From DASWNP01 sp036399175 (GTDB taxonomy: Bacteria; Acidobacteriota; Blastocatellia; Pyrinomonadales; Pyrinomonadaceae), in NCBI GenBank assembly GCA_036399175.1, contig DASWNP010000026.1, positions 124,001 to 188,000 on the forward strand: DNA of 64,000 bases, written 5' to 3'. Position 1 is the stretch's first letter, and each line of letters starts with the position of its first letter. Of the stretch, positions 1 through 8,696 are shown in pieces. The notes below the pieces were generated by a model. It was given only the letters and a program-made list of their open reading frames with translations. It did no database searches and had not been told where the DNA came from. Both the position numbers and the translations under genes were made by a program.

Positions 1-465
1 ACGAAGAAGCGTTTCCGCGTGCTGCTCGAAAAATACGAGGGCATGGATGCGACCGCCATCCACATCCCTTTCGACGTGAAGGAAGCCTTCGGCACGCGTG
101 CGCGCGTCCCCGTGCGCGGCACAATCAACGGCTTTCCCTTCCGTAGCTCCATCTTCCCCGAAGGCGACGGGCGTCACTACATGGTGGTCAACCGCGAGAC
201 GCGCGCCGGGGCAAACGTCGCGGGCGGCCAAGAGATTGATGTCGTGATGGAGCGCGACGACGAGCCGCGCACAGTCACGCCGCCGCCCGATTTGGCGCGG
301 GCTTTGAAGGGCAACCGCGCGGCGCAGCAAGCCTGGGACAAGCTCAGCTACACGCACCGGAAGGAATACGCGAAAGCGGTCGAAGAAGCGAAGAAGCCGG
401 AGACGCGCGAGCGGCGCATCGAGCGTGCGCTCGCCGAACTCTCCGCCGGTAAGAAGTCGCGCTAA
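1..465 (+). CDS. DUF1905/YdeI-type protein, 5' end missing
   Basis: The reading frame is open from the first base of the window (TKKRFR precedes the first internal GTG at 19), so the true start lies upstream. The N-terminal part has the DUF1905 pattern: a small beta-barrel with IPFDVKEAFG, then VPVRGTINGFPFRSS and a HYMVVN strand. The C-terminal part has the YdeI/OmpD-associated pattern: a PPDLARAL helix, then a basic helix with SYTHRKEYAKAVEEAKKPETRERRI-like spacing. Proteins with this architecture are often annotated as bacteriocin-protection or YdeI family; their molecular role is not established. It is followed after 17 bases by a small membrane protein with its own strong ribosome site, so the two may be cotranscribed. 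The family call is firm; function is open. Confidence 0.8.
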   Translation, partial: TKKRFRVLLEKYEGMDATAIHIPFDVKEAFGTRARVPVRGTINGFPFRSSIFPEGDGRHYMVVNRETRAGANVAGGQEIDVVMERDDEPRTVTPPPDLARALKGNRAAQQAWDKLSYTHRKEYAKAVEEAKKPETRERRIERALAELSAGKKSR

Positions 466-482
466 TCTGAAGGAGGTCAAAC

Positions 483-701
483 GTGGTCGGAAAAATAGTC
501 TTGATTATAGGCATCCTCGGCGTCGTGCTGGGCGGCGGCGTCCTGCTGGTCTCGGTGCTGCTGCCGGTCGTCACAGACGGGCGCACGAGTTGGGAGGAAG
601 CGCTGCTCGGCATCATCCCCGGCGCGGTCGTGCTCGTCATCTCTTTCCTGATAGCCGTCGTCGGCGTCATCCTCGTTTTGCGGAAGAGACGAGCAGCTTA
701 G
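483..701 (+). CDS. small two-helix membrane protein
   Basis: A 72-residue protein starting at GTG 483, with an AAGGAGG ribosome site a few bases upstream that decides the start. Two hydrophobic segments are visible, roughly residues 3-29 and 44-67, joined by a short polar loop (TDGRTSWEE) and ended by a basic tail KRRAA. This predicts a double-pass inner-membrane protein with the basic tail in the cytoplasm. No family was recognised. It sits between a DUF1905 protein and a molybdopterin oxidoreductase; it carries no haem or quinone-binding motif, so nothing shows that it is a membrane anchor of that enzyme. Confidence 0.65.
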   Translation: MVGKIVLIIGILGVVLGGGVLLVSVLLPVVTDGRTSWEEALLGIIPGAVVLVISFLIAVVGVILVLRKRRAA

Positions 702-842
702 GACGAACGACCAAATCGAGCCGCAGCTTTGAAGGCTCGCCGCCGCACGGCCTCGCTTCCGCGAAACGCCGGACGGCAGACGAAGCCCGGCTCCGGCGAA
801 CGACGAACAGCTCAAGGGAAATCTGCATCAGGGTTAATCTTT

Positions 843-3770
843 ATGAAGGATGAAGTGCGCGAGTTGAATAGGCGCGTGAGCGCCGCGCGCCAGGAGACCG
901 AAGCGCGAGGCGAGACTTTCTATCCGGGGCCGAGCCGGATTCACCTCGCGTCGTTTCCGCCAAAGGAGCGCTGGGACGATTGGGTCGAGCTGGACTCGCG
1001 CGCGTGGCCTCGACGCGTCGAGCGCCGCTACATGCTCGTGCCGACCACCTGCTTCAACTGCGAGTCGGCCTGCGGCCTTCTGGCCTACATCGACAAGGAG
1101 AGCTTGCAGGTCAAAAAGTTCGAGGGCAACCCCGAGCATCCCGGCTCGCGCGGGCGCAACTGCGCCAAAGGCCCCGCCACGCTCAACCAGATAACAGACC
1201 CCGACCGCATCCTCTACCCCTTGAAGCGCGCCGGAAAGCGCGGCGAAGGCAAGTGGGTTCGCGTCAGTTGGGACGAGGCTTTGGACGACTTGGCCTTACG
1301 CATCCGCAAGGCCATCACGGAGGAGCGCCGGCACGAAATCATGTATCACGTCGGGCGTCCGGGCGAAGACGGTTTCACCGAGCGGATACTGGCCGCGTGG
1401 GGCGTCGATGGCCACAACTCGCACACGAACATCTGTTCTTCGAGCAGCCGCGCGGGCTATCAATTCTGGATGGGGCTCGACCGCCCGAGCCCCGACCACG
1501 CGAACGCCGAAGTCGTCTTTCTCATCAGCGCGCACCTCGAATCCGGCCACTACTTCAACCCGCACGCGCAGCGCGTCGTCGAAGCCAAAGCGCGCGGCGC
1601 GCGTCTCATCGTCTTCGATACGCGACTTTCGCACACGGCCACTCACGCAGACTTCTGGGTCGCGCCCTATCCCGGCAGTGAACCCGCCATCCTGCTCTCG
1701 ATTGCCAGCTACCTGATTAGAAACAAGCTCTACAACCGCGACTTCGTGCGTCGCTGGTGGAACTGGGAGCAGTACCTCGCCGTCGAGCGCCCCGAGCTTG
1801 AAACCAGCTTCGAGAATTTTGAAGCGACGCTCACGGAGCTTTACGCGAGCTACACGTTCGAGTATGCCGAGCGGGAGTCGGGCGTCGAGGCGAGTGTTAT
1901 CGAAGAGATTGCGAAGGTCGTCTCGGAGGCTGGCACGCGTCTGTCGAGCCATAACTGGCGCAGCGCCGCTTCGGGCAATAGCGGCGGCTGGCAGGTGGCG
2001 CGCACGCTCTTCATGCTCAACGCGCTTCTGGGCGCGGTGGCGACCGAAGGCGGCGTCTTCCCGAACGCCTGGAACAAGTTCGTGCCCAAGCCCATCCACA
2101 CGCCGCCGCACCCGCAGATGTGGAACGAGCTGACGTGGCCGAAAGAGTTTCCTTTGACGATGTACGAGCTTTCGTTCCTGCTCCCGCACTTCCTCAAGGA
2201 GGGACGCGGGCGCGTCGATACTTACTTCACGCGCGTCTACAATCCGGTCTGGACGAACCCCGACGGCTTCTCCTGGATTGAAGCCCTGACGGATGAAAAG
2301 CTCGTCGGCTGTCACGTCGCCTTAACTCCCGTCTGGAACGAAACCTCCTACTTCGCCGACTACATCCTCCCGATGGGGCTCGGCTCCGAGCGCCACGACA
2401 TACACTCCTACGAGACGCACGATGCGCAGTGGCTCGGCTTTCGTCAACCCGTCCTTCGCGCCGCACGCGAGCGCGCGGGCGAGCGTGTCTCCGACACGCG
2501 CGAGATCAACCCCGGCGAGGTCTGGGAAGAGAACGAGTTCTGGCTTGAGCTGACGTGGCGCATCGACCCCGACGGAAGTCTCGGCATTCGCCAGTTTGCC
2601 GAATCCAAAGAGCGCGCGGGCGAGCGTCTCGGCGTTGATGAATACTACGGCTACATCTTCGAGCATTCCGTGCCCGGTCTCGCAGAGCGCGCGGCTCAGG
2701 AAAACTTGACGCCGCTCGAATTCATGCGTCGCTACGGCTCGTTCGAGATAAGCAAAAAGGTCGGGGCGATTTACGAGCAGACCGTCCCGGCGGAAGAGTT
2801 GGACGACGTGCGCGTCGATAGGTTCGGGCGCGTCTACACGCGCACGCCGAAGCCTGCCTCGACCAACATCATCCCCATCCCGAGCCCCGACCCCGATGCG
2901 GACGGGCGTCGTCTCGTCGGCGTCGAGGTCGATGAACAAATCCTGCGCGGCTTCCCCACGCCGAGCGGTCGGCTTGAGTTCTACTCCAAGACGCTTGCCG
3001 ATTGGGGCTGGCACGAATACGCCACCCCCACCTACATCAAGAGCCACGTCCACCCCGACAATCTGGACGCCGACCAGACCGTCCTCATCTCCACCTTCCG
3101 CGTCCCCATACAGATTCACACCCGCAGCGCCAACGCGAAATGGCTTAACGAAATCGCCCACACCAACCCGCTCTGGATTCACCCCGCGCACGCCGCGCGC
3201 CTCGGCAACCTGCGAACGGGCGACCTCGTTCGCGTCGAAACCGAAATCGGCTACTTCGTCGTCCGCGCGTGGGTGACGGAAGGCATCCGCCCCGGCATCG
3301 TCGCCTGTAGCCACCACATGGGACGCTGGAAGCTCAAAGACGAAGGCGAGCGGCAGTTGATGGCGACCGTCGCCCTCGACCAGCAGGGCGACGCATGGGC
3401 TCTTAAACGCGAAAGCGGAGTCGCTCCCTTCGACTCGGCCGACCCCGACACGCGCCGCATCTGGTGGACTGACGTTGGCGTCCACCAGAACCTAACCTTC
3501 CCCGTCCACCCCGACCCCATCTCCGGCATGCACTGCTGGCATCAGGCCGTCCGCGTCCGCCGCGCCGACCCCCGCGACAAATACGGCGACATCTCCGTCG
3601 ATACACAAAAGGCGCATCAGGTCTACAAAGACTGGCTCGCCCAAACTCGCCCCGCCGACCAGCATTCGCCCGACAACACGCGCCGCCCCTACTGGCTGCT
3701 TCGGCCTCTCAAACCCGCCAGAGACTTCTACCGTCTGCCCGAAAAGACGGAGGCCGTGAGCGTCGAATGA
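843..3770 (+). CDS. molybdopterin oxidoreductase, [4Fe-4S], cytoplasmic type
   Basis: A 975-residue DMSO-reductase-superfamily catalytic subunit (Mo/W-bis-MGD enzyme). The N-terminal [4Fe-4S] site is visible as CxxCxxxC at residues 70, 73 and 77 with the fourth Cys at 107 (CAKG). The segment NICSSSSRAG places a Cys at residue 198 where nitrate reductases of the Nap/Nas type and formate dehydrogenases carry the metal-ligating Cys/Sec; this alignment is by eye. The C-terminal MGD-binding barrel begins around residue 740. No twin-arginine signal is present, so it should remain in the cytoplasm. An in-frame TTG at 729 would add 38 residues of low-quality sequence; ATG 843 is preferred. No electron-transfer subunits are adjacent, so substrate and redox partner are unknown. 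A TorD-type chaperone lies about 3 kb downstream on the same strand. Confidence 0.85.
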   Translation: MKDEVRELNRRVSAARQETEARGETFYPGPSRIHLASFPPKERWDDWVELDSRAWPRRVERRYMLVPTTCFNCESACGLLAYIDKESLQVKKFEGNPEHPGSRGRNCAKGPATLNQITDPDRILYPLKRAGKRGEGKWVRVSWDEALDDLALRIRKAITEERRHEIMYHVGRPGEDGFTERILAAWGVDGHNSHTNICSSSSRAGYQFWMGLDRPSPDHANAEVVFLISAHLESGHYFNPHAQRVVEAKARGARLIVFDTRLSHTATHADFWVAPYPGSEPAILLSIASYLIRNKLYNRDFVRRWWNWEQYLAVERPELETSFENFEATLTELYASYTFEYAERESGVEASVIEEIAKVVSEAGTRLSSHNWRSAASGNSGGWQVARTLFMLNALLGAVATEGGVFPNAWNKFVPKPIHTPPHPQMWNELTWPKEFPLTMYELSFLLPHFLKEGRGRVDTYFTRVYNPVWTNPDGFSWIEALTDEKLVGCHVALTPVWNETSYFADYILPMGLGSERHDIHSYETHDAQWLGFRQPVLRAARERAGERVSDTREINPGEVWEENEFWLELTWRIDPDGSLGIRQFAESKERAGERLGVDEYYGYIFEHSVPGLAERAAQENLTPLEFMRRYGSFEISKKVGAIYEQTVPAEELDDVRVDRFGRVYTRTPKPASTNIIPIPSPDPDADGRRLVGVEVDEQILRGFPTPSGRLEFYSKTLADWGWHEYATPTYIKSHVHPDNLDADQTVLISTFRVPIQIHTRSANAKWLNEIAHTNPLWIHPAHAARLGNLRTGDLVRVETEIGYFVVRAWVTEGIRPGIVACSHHMGRWKLKDEGERQLMATVALDQQGDAWALKRESGVAPFDSADPDTRRIWWTDVGVHQNLTFPVHPDPISGMHCWHQAVRVRRADPRDKYGDISVDTQKAHQVYKDWLAQTRPADQHSPDNTRRPYWLLRPLKPARDFYRLPEKTEAVSVE

Positions 3771-3817
3771 TAAAACCAAAGCTCTCATCATCCACACCCC
3801 TGCGCGCCCGCGAGACG

Positions 3818-3846
3818 GACAAGCGCCTTTTAGTTTGGCGCTTGTC
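3818..3846 (+). terminator. hairpin after the Mo-enzyme
   Basis: A perfect 10-bp stem (GACAAGCGCC / GGCGCTTGTC) with a 9-base loop lies 48 bases after the oxidoreductase stop. There is no strong T-tract after it (only CTTAAG), so it may be a weak terminator or a transcript-end stabiliser. The rest of 3771-4001 shows nothing else recognisable. Confidence 0.45.
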
Positions 3847-4001
3847 TTAAGAGTCGGCGTCCGTGACTTTCGGTGGTCGAGCTTGAAGGAAGCGTGAGGC
3901 GAGTTCGGCGTCAGCGCAGTCGGGTGGCTCGTGCCTGAGAGGCAGCACGCGGTTGGGGTTTCGTACCGGCAGGCAGGATGGCTACGGGCGCAAGGCGCGC
4001 T

Positions 4002-4391
4002 CTAATCGTAACACTTCCTTTTGAGAAGGCGCCGTTGCCCGTTTTCCGTCAGAGTGAGTCCGGCGGCGGTAACAGTTCCTGTAAATTTACGTGAGTCGTT
4101 ACCCTCGCCCAGCACGAACTCAATCTTGCGCTCTTCGACGCGCGCCTGCACTTTGACGAGTACCGGAGCTAACAGCACTCCTTCGGCGATTGTCACGGCG
4201 GCGTAAAACTGGCCGTCCGAATCGGTCAGATAAATCTGCATCCCGCTATAATCGCCTCCGGGGCCGACCTTGATGTTGCTGAAGACCCCCTCGGTGTGAA
4301 AAGACTTCGATTTGGCTTGCTGCGCTGATGCGATTGAAGCGCTTAGCAGACAGAACGCGCAACACAGGATGATTCGTCCCACTGTTCTCAT
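4002..4391 (-). CDS. secreted protein of unknown function
   Basis: A 129-residue protein with a clear Sec signal peptide (about residues 1-23, cleavage after SIASA). An AAGGAG ribosome site just before ATG 4391 fixes the start. The mature part is a small beta-rich domain (GVFSNIKVGPGGDYSGM, then alternating strands) ending in KRKCYD with a single Cys. No family was recognised. It is the first of three consecutive small exported unknowns on this strand (4002-5532). The AAGGAG sites and separate spacers (54 and 94 bases) suggest independent expression or a loose operon. Confidence 0.65.
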   Translation of the reverse strand: MRTVGRIILCCAFCLLSASIASAQQAKSKSFHTEGVFSNIKVGPGGDYSGMQIYLTDSDGQFYAAVTIAEGVLLAPVLVKVQARVEERKIEFVLGEGNDSRKFTGTVTAAGLTLTENGQRRLLKRKCYD

Positions 4392-4445
4392 CGGCTTCTC
4401 CTTCTCAGGCTCGGGGTTTAAGGATAGAGTCGGGCAAGAACTGCT

Positions 4446-4997
4446 TCAACGGTCTTTCAGCAAAGCGCGGTCGGCCATCTCTCTGGCCTTCGCGTTAGCG
4501 TCGGGGGCGTGCGCGTCAATCTCAAAATCGATGTGACCGTAGCCCCTCAAGCCTTTGACGAGCAGCGACTCTCCGGTTTTATTCTCAGGCCGCCACATCT
4601 CAGCCGCGTCCAATCCCTCTTTCACCTTGTCAACGCGAAAGATGAGCGCGAAGGGCTTCCCGTCGGCGAGCCGCCACTCAATCTTTCTTTTCGCGTCGTA
4701 GTCGAGAGGTTGAGCGGCCAGATGAATGCTGTCTTCGGTTTCGCCGTTCCTCGGCTGAACTCGCAGGTGAGAGCTTGCCGCGCTGAAATCAATCCTGATT
4801 TCGTAGCCCCCATAGCCTTCGCAACGCAGAGGCGTATCGTTGCCCTCTGCTTCGCCCTCGGCGACGGCTTTGCATTGAGTTTTGAGGTCGGTGTAGGCGC
4901 TGGAAAACTTTGGCGCGCTTTGGGCGCTCGACGCTGCCGGGGAAAACAGACCGAAGCCGGCGAGCGCCGCCGCCACGATGAGGATAAAACTTTTCAT
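4446..4997 (-). CDS. secreted protein of unknown function
   Basis: A 183-residue exported protein: a signal peptide spans about residues 1-25 (hydrophobic core IVAAALAGFGLF, cleavage near SSAQS). Two Cys residues at about 42 and 59 could form a disulphide in the periplasm. The mature region alternates strand-like segments (YEIRIDFSAASSHLRV) and ends in a helical charged tail. No family was recognised. It is neighboured by similarly small exported genes, which suggests a group of envelope-associated accessory proteins, but no sequence relation among them is obvious by eye. Confidence 0.65.
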   Translation of the reverse strand: MKSFILIVAAALAGFGLFSPAASSAQSAPKFSSAYTDLKTQCKAVAEGEAEGNDTPLRCEGYGGYEIRIDFSAASSHLRVQPRNGETEDSIHLAAQPLDYDAKRKIEWRLADGKPFALIFRVDKVKEGLDAAEMWRPENKTGESLLVKGLRGYGHIDFEIDAHAPDANAKAREMADRALLKDR

Positions 4998-5091
4998 CTT
5001 TAGAAGACCCTTACTGAAACTCGACAGAGGCGTTGAACAGAAAAGAGCGACGAGGTCGTCCCGGCCTGCTGACCCCGTCGCCCTTCGGGGA

Positions 5092-5532
5092 TTACGATTT
5101 GCGTAGCAGCTTGATGAAGTCGTTGACGATGGTCGTCACTATGTCGTCAATCTTATCCTGCGCGTCGGTCTCTTCTTCTTCGTGCTCGTCTTCGTCTTCA
5201 TTATCATCTTTCGAGTCGTCCAAATCGCCGACTATTTTGAACTTGCCGTTACTCTGCCTGTAAATGTCGATTTTCAGTTGGATGGAAGCGCTGTCGGCCT
5301 GCGCCTCCTCGACCTGAAAGCCGGCCTCTTCCAGTAACTTTTCCACCATATCGTCGAGCGTCTCCTGCGAAACGCCGATGTCGGAGTTGTGCACGGTCAC
5401 GTCAACATCAACCTTCAATTTCTGCGCGCGGGCTGCAACGGCCGAGCCGGGCGCATTCAGTAACAGCAAGAATGTCAGGGCGAGCGCGCCGCGCAGCAAA
5501 GCTCGGCGCAAGCTTAAGGTGGGGGATGGCAT
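5092..5532 (-). CDS. secreted acidic protein of unknown function
   Basis: A 146-residue exported protein. A basic n-region followed by LALTFLLLLNAP and an AVAARA cleavage site form the signal peptide; AAGGAG upstream of ATG 5532 supports the start. The mature protein begins with LKVDVDVTVHNSDIG and carries a highly acidic low-complexity stretch at about residues 103-126 (repeated D/E, DEDEHEEEE), which might bind divalent cations; this is inference. A C-terminal amphipathic helix (DDIVTTIVNDFIKLL) follows. No family was recognised. Confidence 0.65.
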   Translation of the reverse strand: MPSPTLSLRRALLRGALALTFLLLLNAPGSAVAARAQKLKVDVDVTVHNSDIGVSQETLDDMVEKLLEEAGFQVEEAQADSASIQLKIDIYRQSNGKFKIVGDLDDSKDDNEDEDEHEEEETDAQDKIDDIVTTIVNDFIKLLRKS

Positions 5533-5898
5533 GGTTTCGGGTTCTCCTTCCGATTTGGAATGTTGTTGGCAGCCTGACTACGTAGAGACTAAAGAGAAAG
5601 CGGGCAGTGCTTCGCGCACAGCTTTCTGAACTTTAGAATGATGAAGGAGTCGGGGAAGCGAAAAAGCGAGGTGACAAAGCGGCGCGGATAGTAATATAAG
5701 GTGAAATATAAGTCAACGAGAGTTTCTGCAAACGTCGGGAGACGGTTCGGGAGCCGCCCTGCTCGCAGGCTGTCTGTCGAAGGAATATGTTAAATTCTCC
5801 CGCACGTTCGGAACTGTTGGCGCGCTGGCGTTAAGACGCGCCGACGGTCGAGGCTGTTGCTCGCTTCAAATGGAAGTGTCGAGATTGAGGGATTCAGA
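5533..5898. other. divergent intergenic region
   Basis: About 366 bases between the divergent acidic secreted protein and the methyltransferase. It is AT-richer than its surroundings, with runs such as AGTAATATAAGGTGAAATATAAG (5690-5712) and TATGTTAAAT near 5787 that could hold -10 elements in either direction. No structured RNA or small gene was convincing. Confidence 0.4.
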
Positions 5899-6693
5899 TT
5901 GTCGAAGACTAGCACGAGAGTTTTGTTGCCGAGGGCGGGCGAGATGGGCGAAGCGGAGCGCGAACAGATGAAACCGTTGGCGCACGAGGCGATTTATACG
6001 ACCGTGACGGGCATCCTCGACAAACTGCCGCGCGGGCGTTTGCTCGACGTTCCGGCGGGCGAAGGAGCGTTGGCCGCGCGACTGCTGGCGCTCGGTTTCG
6101 ACGTGAAGTGCTGCGACCTCTACCCGGAGATATTTCGTCTGCCCGGCGTGGACATCGAGCGCGGCGATTTATCGCACGCCCTGCCTTACGAGGATGCGAG
6201 CTTCGATTACATCACCTGCGTCGAAGGGCTCGAACACATCGAGAACCCGCATCAGGCCGTGCGCGAGTTTCGACGCATCCTGCGTCCCTCGGGGCAGCTC
6301 GTCGTGAGCATCCCGAACATCCTGAACATAGAGGAAAGGCTCAAGGGGCTGCTCTACGGCTACACGTCGCACTTCAAGCCGATTTCGCGTCAGTACCTCA
6401 AGAACCTGAGCGAAGCCTTCGACGGGCCTGAAGAGATTGCACTTCATATCAATCCAATCACGTATCCCGAGCTGAGGTTCGCTCTCGAAAAAAACGGTTT
6501 CGAGATTTTGGGTCTCTACCGCGACAAGCCCAAGAAAAACTCCTGGGTTTACCTGCCGATTGTCGGCTTGATTCGGATGGTGAATCGCTTCCAGTCCGAA
6601 GAGAGACGACGCGAGCGTTGGGCGGCGGAGCTTCAATCGGACGAAGTCCTGCTCGGCGGAAACACGCTTATCATTCACAGCGCGAAGAGGTAG
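5899..6693 (+). CDS. class I SAM-dependent methyltransferase
   Basis: A methyltransferase of the UbiE/Methyltransf_11 type. The SAM-binding motif I is LLDVPAGEGALAARL, followed by the acidic loop CCDLYPE, the DASFDYITCVEGLEHIENP segment (motif post-I and IV) and the LRPSGQLVVSIPN strand. TTG at 5899 is preceded by GAGGG at a 7-base spacing and is taken as the start. TTG 5857, ATG 5944 and ATG 5968 are in-frame alternatives; none cuts the domain. The C-terminal third (YTSHFKPISRQYL, WVYLPIVGLIRM) has features of methyltransferases acting on lipid or sugar substrates, but the substrate cannot be read. It lies 25 bases upstream of a TorD-like gene and is probably cotranscribed with it. Confidence 0.85.
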   Translation: MSKTSTRVLLPRAGEMGEAEREQMKPLAHEAIYTTVTGILDKLPRGRLLDVPAGEGALAARLLALGFDVKCCDLYPEIFRLPGVDIERGDLSHALPYEDASFDYITCVEGLEHIENPHQAVREFRRILRPSGQLVVSIPNILNIEERLKGLLYGYTSHFKPISRQYLKNLSEAFDGPEEIALHINPITYPELRFALEKNGFEILGLYRDKPKKNSWVYLPIVGLIRMVNRFQSEERRRERWAAELQSDEVLLGGNTLIIHSAKR

Positions 6694-6718
6694 CCCGCCG
6701 GGCGTCGGCTGATTTGAT

Positions 6719-7606
6719 ATGGAACTCTTTCGTGCCCTCGCCGTGCTGGCCGAGCCTCCTTCTGAACAGGTCGCGCCTCTGGCCGAAGCCCTCGACCTGG
6801 GCGCGCTGCCGGAGGCGAGCGAGTACACGGAGCTGTTCGTCTTTCAGCTCTACCCTTATGCTTCCGTCTATCTCGGAGCGGAGGGGATGCTGGGCGGCGA
6901 GGCGCGCGACCGCGTCGCCGGTTTCTGGCGCGCTTTGGGACAGACGCCTCCGCCGGAGCCCGACCACCTGTCTGTGATGCTGGCGCTCTACGCGCGCCTG
7001 TCGGACTTTGAAGAGCGCGAAGGCGACGCTCGGCGGCGCGAAAGCTGGCGTCATGCGCGGAGGGCTTTTCTCTGGGAGCATCTGTTGAGCTGGCTGCCGG
7101 TCTATTTGAAGAAGCTATCGGAAGTGGCGTCGCCTTTCTATCGAGGCTGGGGCGAGCTTTTAACTCGTGCGCTCTTGGAAGAGTCGAAGACTTTGGAGAT
7201 GCAGACGCCGCTTCCAATGGCTTTGCGCGACGGGCGGCGACTCGCCGACCCGCGAAGCGCCGAGGCGGACGAGTTTCGACAGACGCTCCTCAGCCCGGCG
7301 CGAAGCGGGATGATTCTCACGCGCTCGGATTTGGCGCGGGCGGCGCGAAAGCTCGGGCTCGGACTGAGAGCCGGGGAAAGAAAGTTCGTTCTGCAATCGC
7401 TCTTCGACCAGGATGCGAAGGCCGTGCTCGGCTGGCTCAGAGACGAGGCGACGCTCTGGACGAATCAACACCGAGAGCAACGCCCGACGCTCGGCCAAAT
7501 CGCCGAAGCATGGGAAGAGCGAGCCCGTTCGAGCGCGACGCTTCTCGCAGAACTCGAAGCCGCAATCAAGACAAATGATGAATGCGGAATGATGAATGAT
7601 GAATGA
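6719..7606 (+). CDS. TorD/DmsD-type molybdoenzyme chaperone
   Basis: A 295-residue all-helical protein with the TorD family layout: EYTELFVFQLYPYASVYLG near residue 35-55, GGEARDRVAGFWRALG, then the hallmark PDHLSVMLALYARL segment. These chaperones bind the apo-catalytic subunit of Mo-bis-MGD enzymes until cofactor is inserted. The only such enzyme in the window is the oxidoreductase at 843-3770, and I infer that as its client. That enzyme lacks a Tat signal, so the role would be cofactor loading rather than export proofreading. The protein is longer than typical TorD (about 200 residues), with an extra C-terminal helical region. Its last 11 residues (TNDECGMMNDE) and its stop codon are encoded by the left arm of an intergenic palindromic repeat. 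Confidence 0.8.
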   Translation: MELFRALAVLAEPPSEQVAPLAEALDLGALPEASEYTELFVFQLYPYASVYLGAEGMLGGEARDRVAGFWRALGQTPPPEPDHLSVMLALYARLSDFEEREGDARRRESWRHARRAFLWEHLLSWLPVYLKKLSEVASPFYRGWGELLTRALLEESKTLEMQTPLPMALRDGRRLADPRSAEADEFRQTLLSPARSGMILTRSDLARAARKLGLGLRAGERKFVLQSLFDQDAKAVLGWLRDEATLWTNQHREQRPTLGQIAEAWEERARSSATLLAELEAAIKTNDECGMMNDE

Positions 7607-7655
7607 AAAGCAAGTTGTCTTTCATTCATCATTCCGCATTCCGCATTCATCATTT
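7573..7655. repeat. heptad-module palindrome, copy 1
   Basis: An inverted repeat with two 36-base arms (7573-7608 and 7620-7655; 34 of 36 positions pair) and an 11-base loop AGCAAGTTGTC. Each arm is a chain of 7-base modules: left AATGATG-AATGCGG-AATGATG-AATGATG, right arm (reverse complement) AATGATG-AATGCGG-AATGCGG-AATGATG, both followed by AATGAAA. It sits between convergent genes and contains both their stop codons (torD-like at 7604-7606, hydrolase at 7650-7652). It could act as a bidirectional terminator. Copy 2 at 21544 has the same arms and nearly the same loop. Confidence 0.9.
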
Positions 7656-8576
7656 CCTGATAAATTTGTTCTTCAAGAGAAAGGCTGTGAGAGCCCGGTT
7701 GAACTCCTGCGGCTTCTCGACCATGAGGAAGTGGCCGACGCCGTCCCATATCTGATATTCGAGGTCGGGCGCGAGGCTTCGGAAGAACTGCTCTGTGTCC
7801 GCAGCCCAGAAGGGCGAGCGGGCGAGGATGGCCTGCGCGGGCACTTGAATCTTGTCGTCCCTGAAAATCTCCGGCGCATTCATGCCTTCCATCGCGCTGA
7901 CGGCGACGTGCTTCGGCGTCGAGAGCATCGTCCGTCTAATCTCGGCGCGAAGCTGCTCGTCTTTGATGGGCGCGAGCATGCCGTCAATCATGCCGGTCAC
8001 GACCATCTGGAACTGCGCGCCGCGAACCATCTCCAGAAACTTCTCCCTGTCCTCCGCCTTGCCGAAAGGCCGGAGCGCGCCATCGACGAAGACTAAGCCG
8101 AGCGTCTTCTCGGGATACCTTCGATAAAACTGTCGGACGACGGGCGTGCCCATGCTGTGGCCGACGAGCACGGCCTCGCGGACGCCTGCGTCTCTGAGCA
8201 CCGATTCGACGGCGCGCGCGAAGAGTTCCTGGCTGTAGTTAATCTGCGGCTTGTCGCTTAAGCCGTGACCGGGAAGGTCGAGGGCGACGACGCGCATTCG
8301 ATTCGAGAAGGCGGGTATCTGCTGCCGCCAGACGTTCATGTCGCACGTCCAGCCGTGAACGAAGACGAGCGCGCGCGTGCCCTTGCCGTAGCTCTTGTAG
8401 TGAACGCGCTGGCCTTCGAGCCGCGAGAAACGCGACGCCGCTTCGCCCTTCGCGCTTCGGCGCGGAGGCGCACCGTCCTGAGCTTCCGCTTGAGCGAGGC
8501 AGACGACGAGCGTCGTTAAAAGGGCGACGAAAAGATTCTTGATGAAAAGGATTCTACCTGAAGGTCGCTGGCTCAT
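7650..8576 (-). CDS. secreted alpha/beta hydrolase
   Basis: An alpha/beta-hydrolase-fold enzyme. The oxyanion motif FVHGW, the DLPGHGLSDK strand-loop, the nucleophile elbow GHSMG and the C-terminal GVGHFLMVEKP with the catalytic His are all visible; the acid is probably in ILARSPFWAADTE. ATG 8576 is chosen because it gives a clean signal peptide (basic start, then LFVALLTTLVVCLAQAEA), whereas the longer frame to 8657 adds a hydrophilic extension. It is predicted to be periplasmic. The fold is certain but the substrate (ester, lactone, epoxide or haloalkane) is not. Its stop codon lies in a heptad palindrome shared with the convergent TorD-like gene. Confidence 0.85.
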   Translation of the reverse strand: MSQRPSGRILFIKNLFVALLTTLVVCLAQAEAQDGAPPRRSAKGEAASRFSRLEGQRVHYKSYGKGTRALVFVHGWTCDMNVWRQQIPAFSNRMRVVALDLPGHGLSDKPQINYSQELFARAVESVLRDAGVREAVLVGHSMGTPVVRQFYRRYPEKTLGLVFVDGALRPFGKAEDREKFLEMVRGAQFQMVVTGMIDGMLAPIKDEQLRAEIRRTMLSTPKHVAVSAMEGMNAPEIFRDDKIQVPAQAILARSPFWAADTEQFFRSLAPDLEYQIWDGVGHFLMVEKPQEFNRALTAFLLKNKFIRK

Positions 8577-8696
8577 AGCTTGATTCTCCCTCGCTTCGCT
8601 CGGACGCTTGCGTTCACAGGTCGGCGCAGCCGAAGCGTCGTCCGAAACCGCCGTCAAATCTGAATTGTGTTCGGGAGTTGGTGTCGGAAAAAAATC

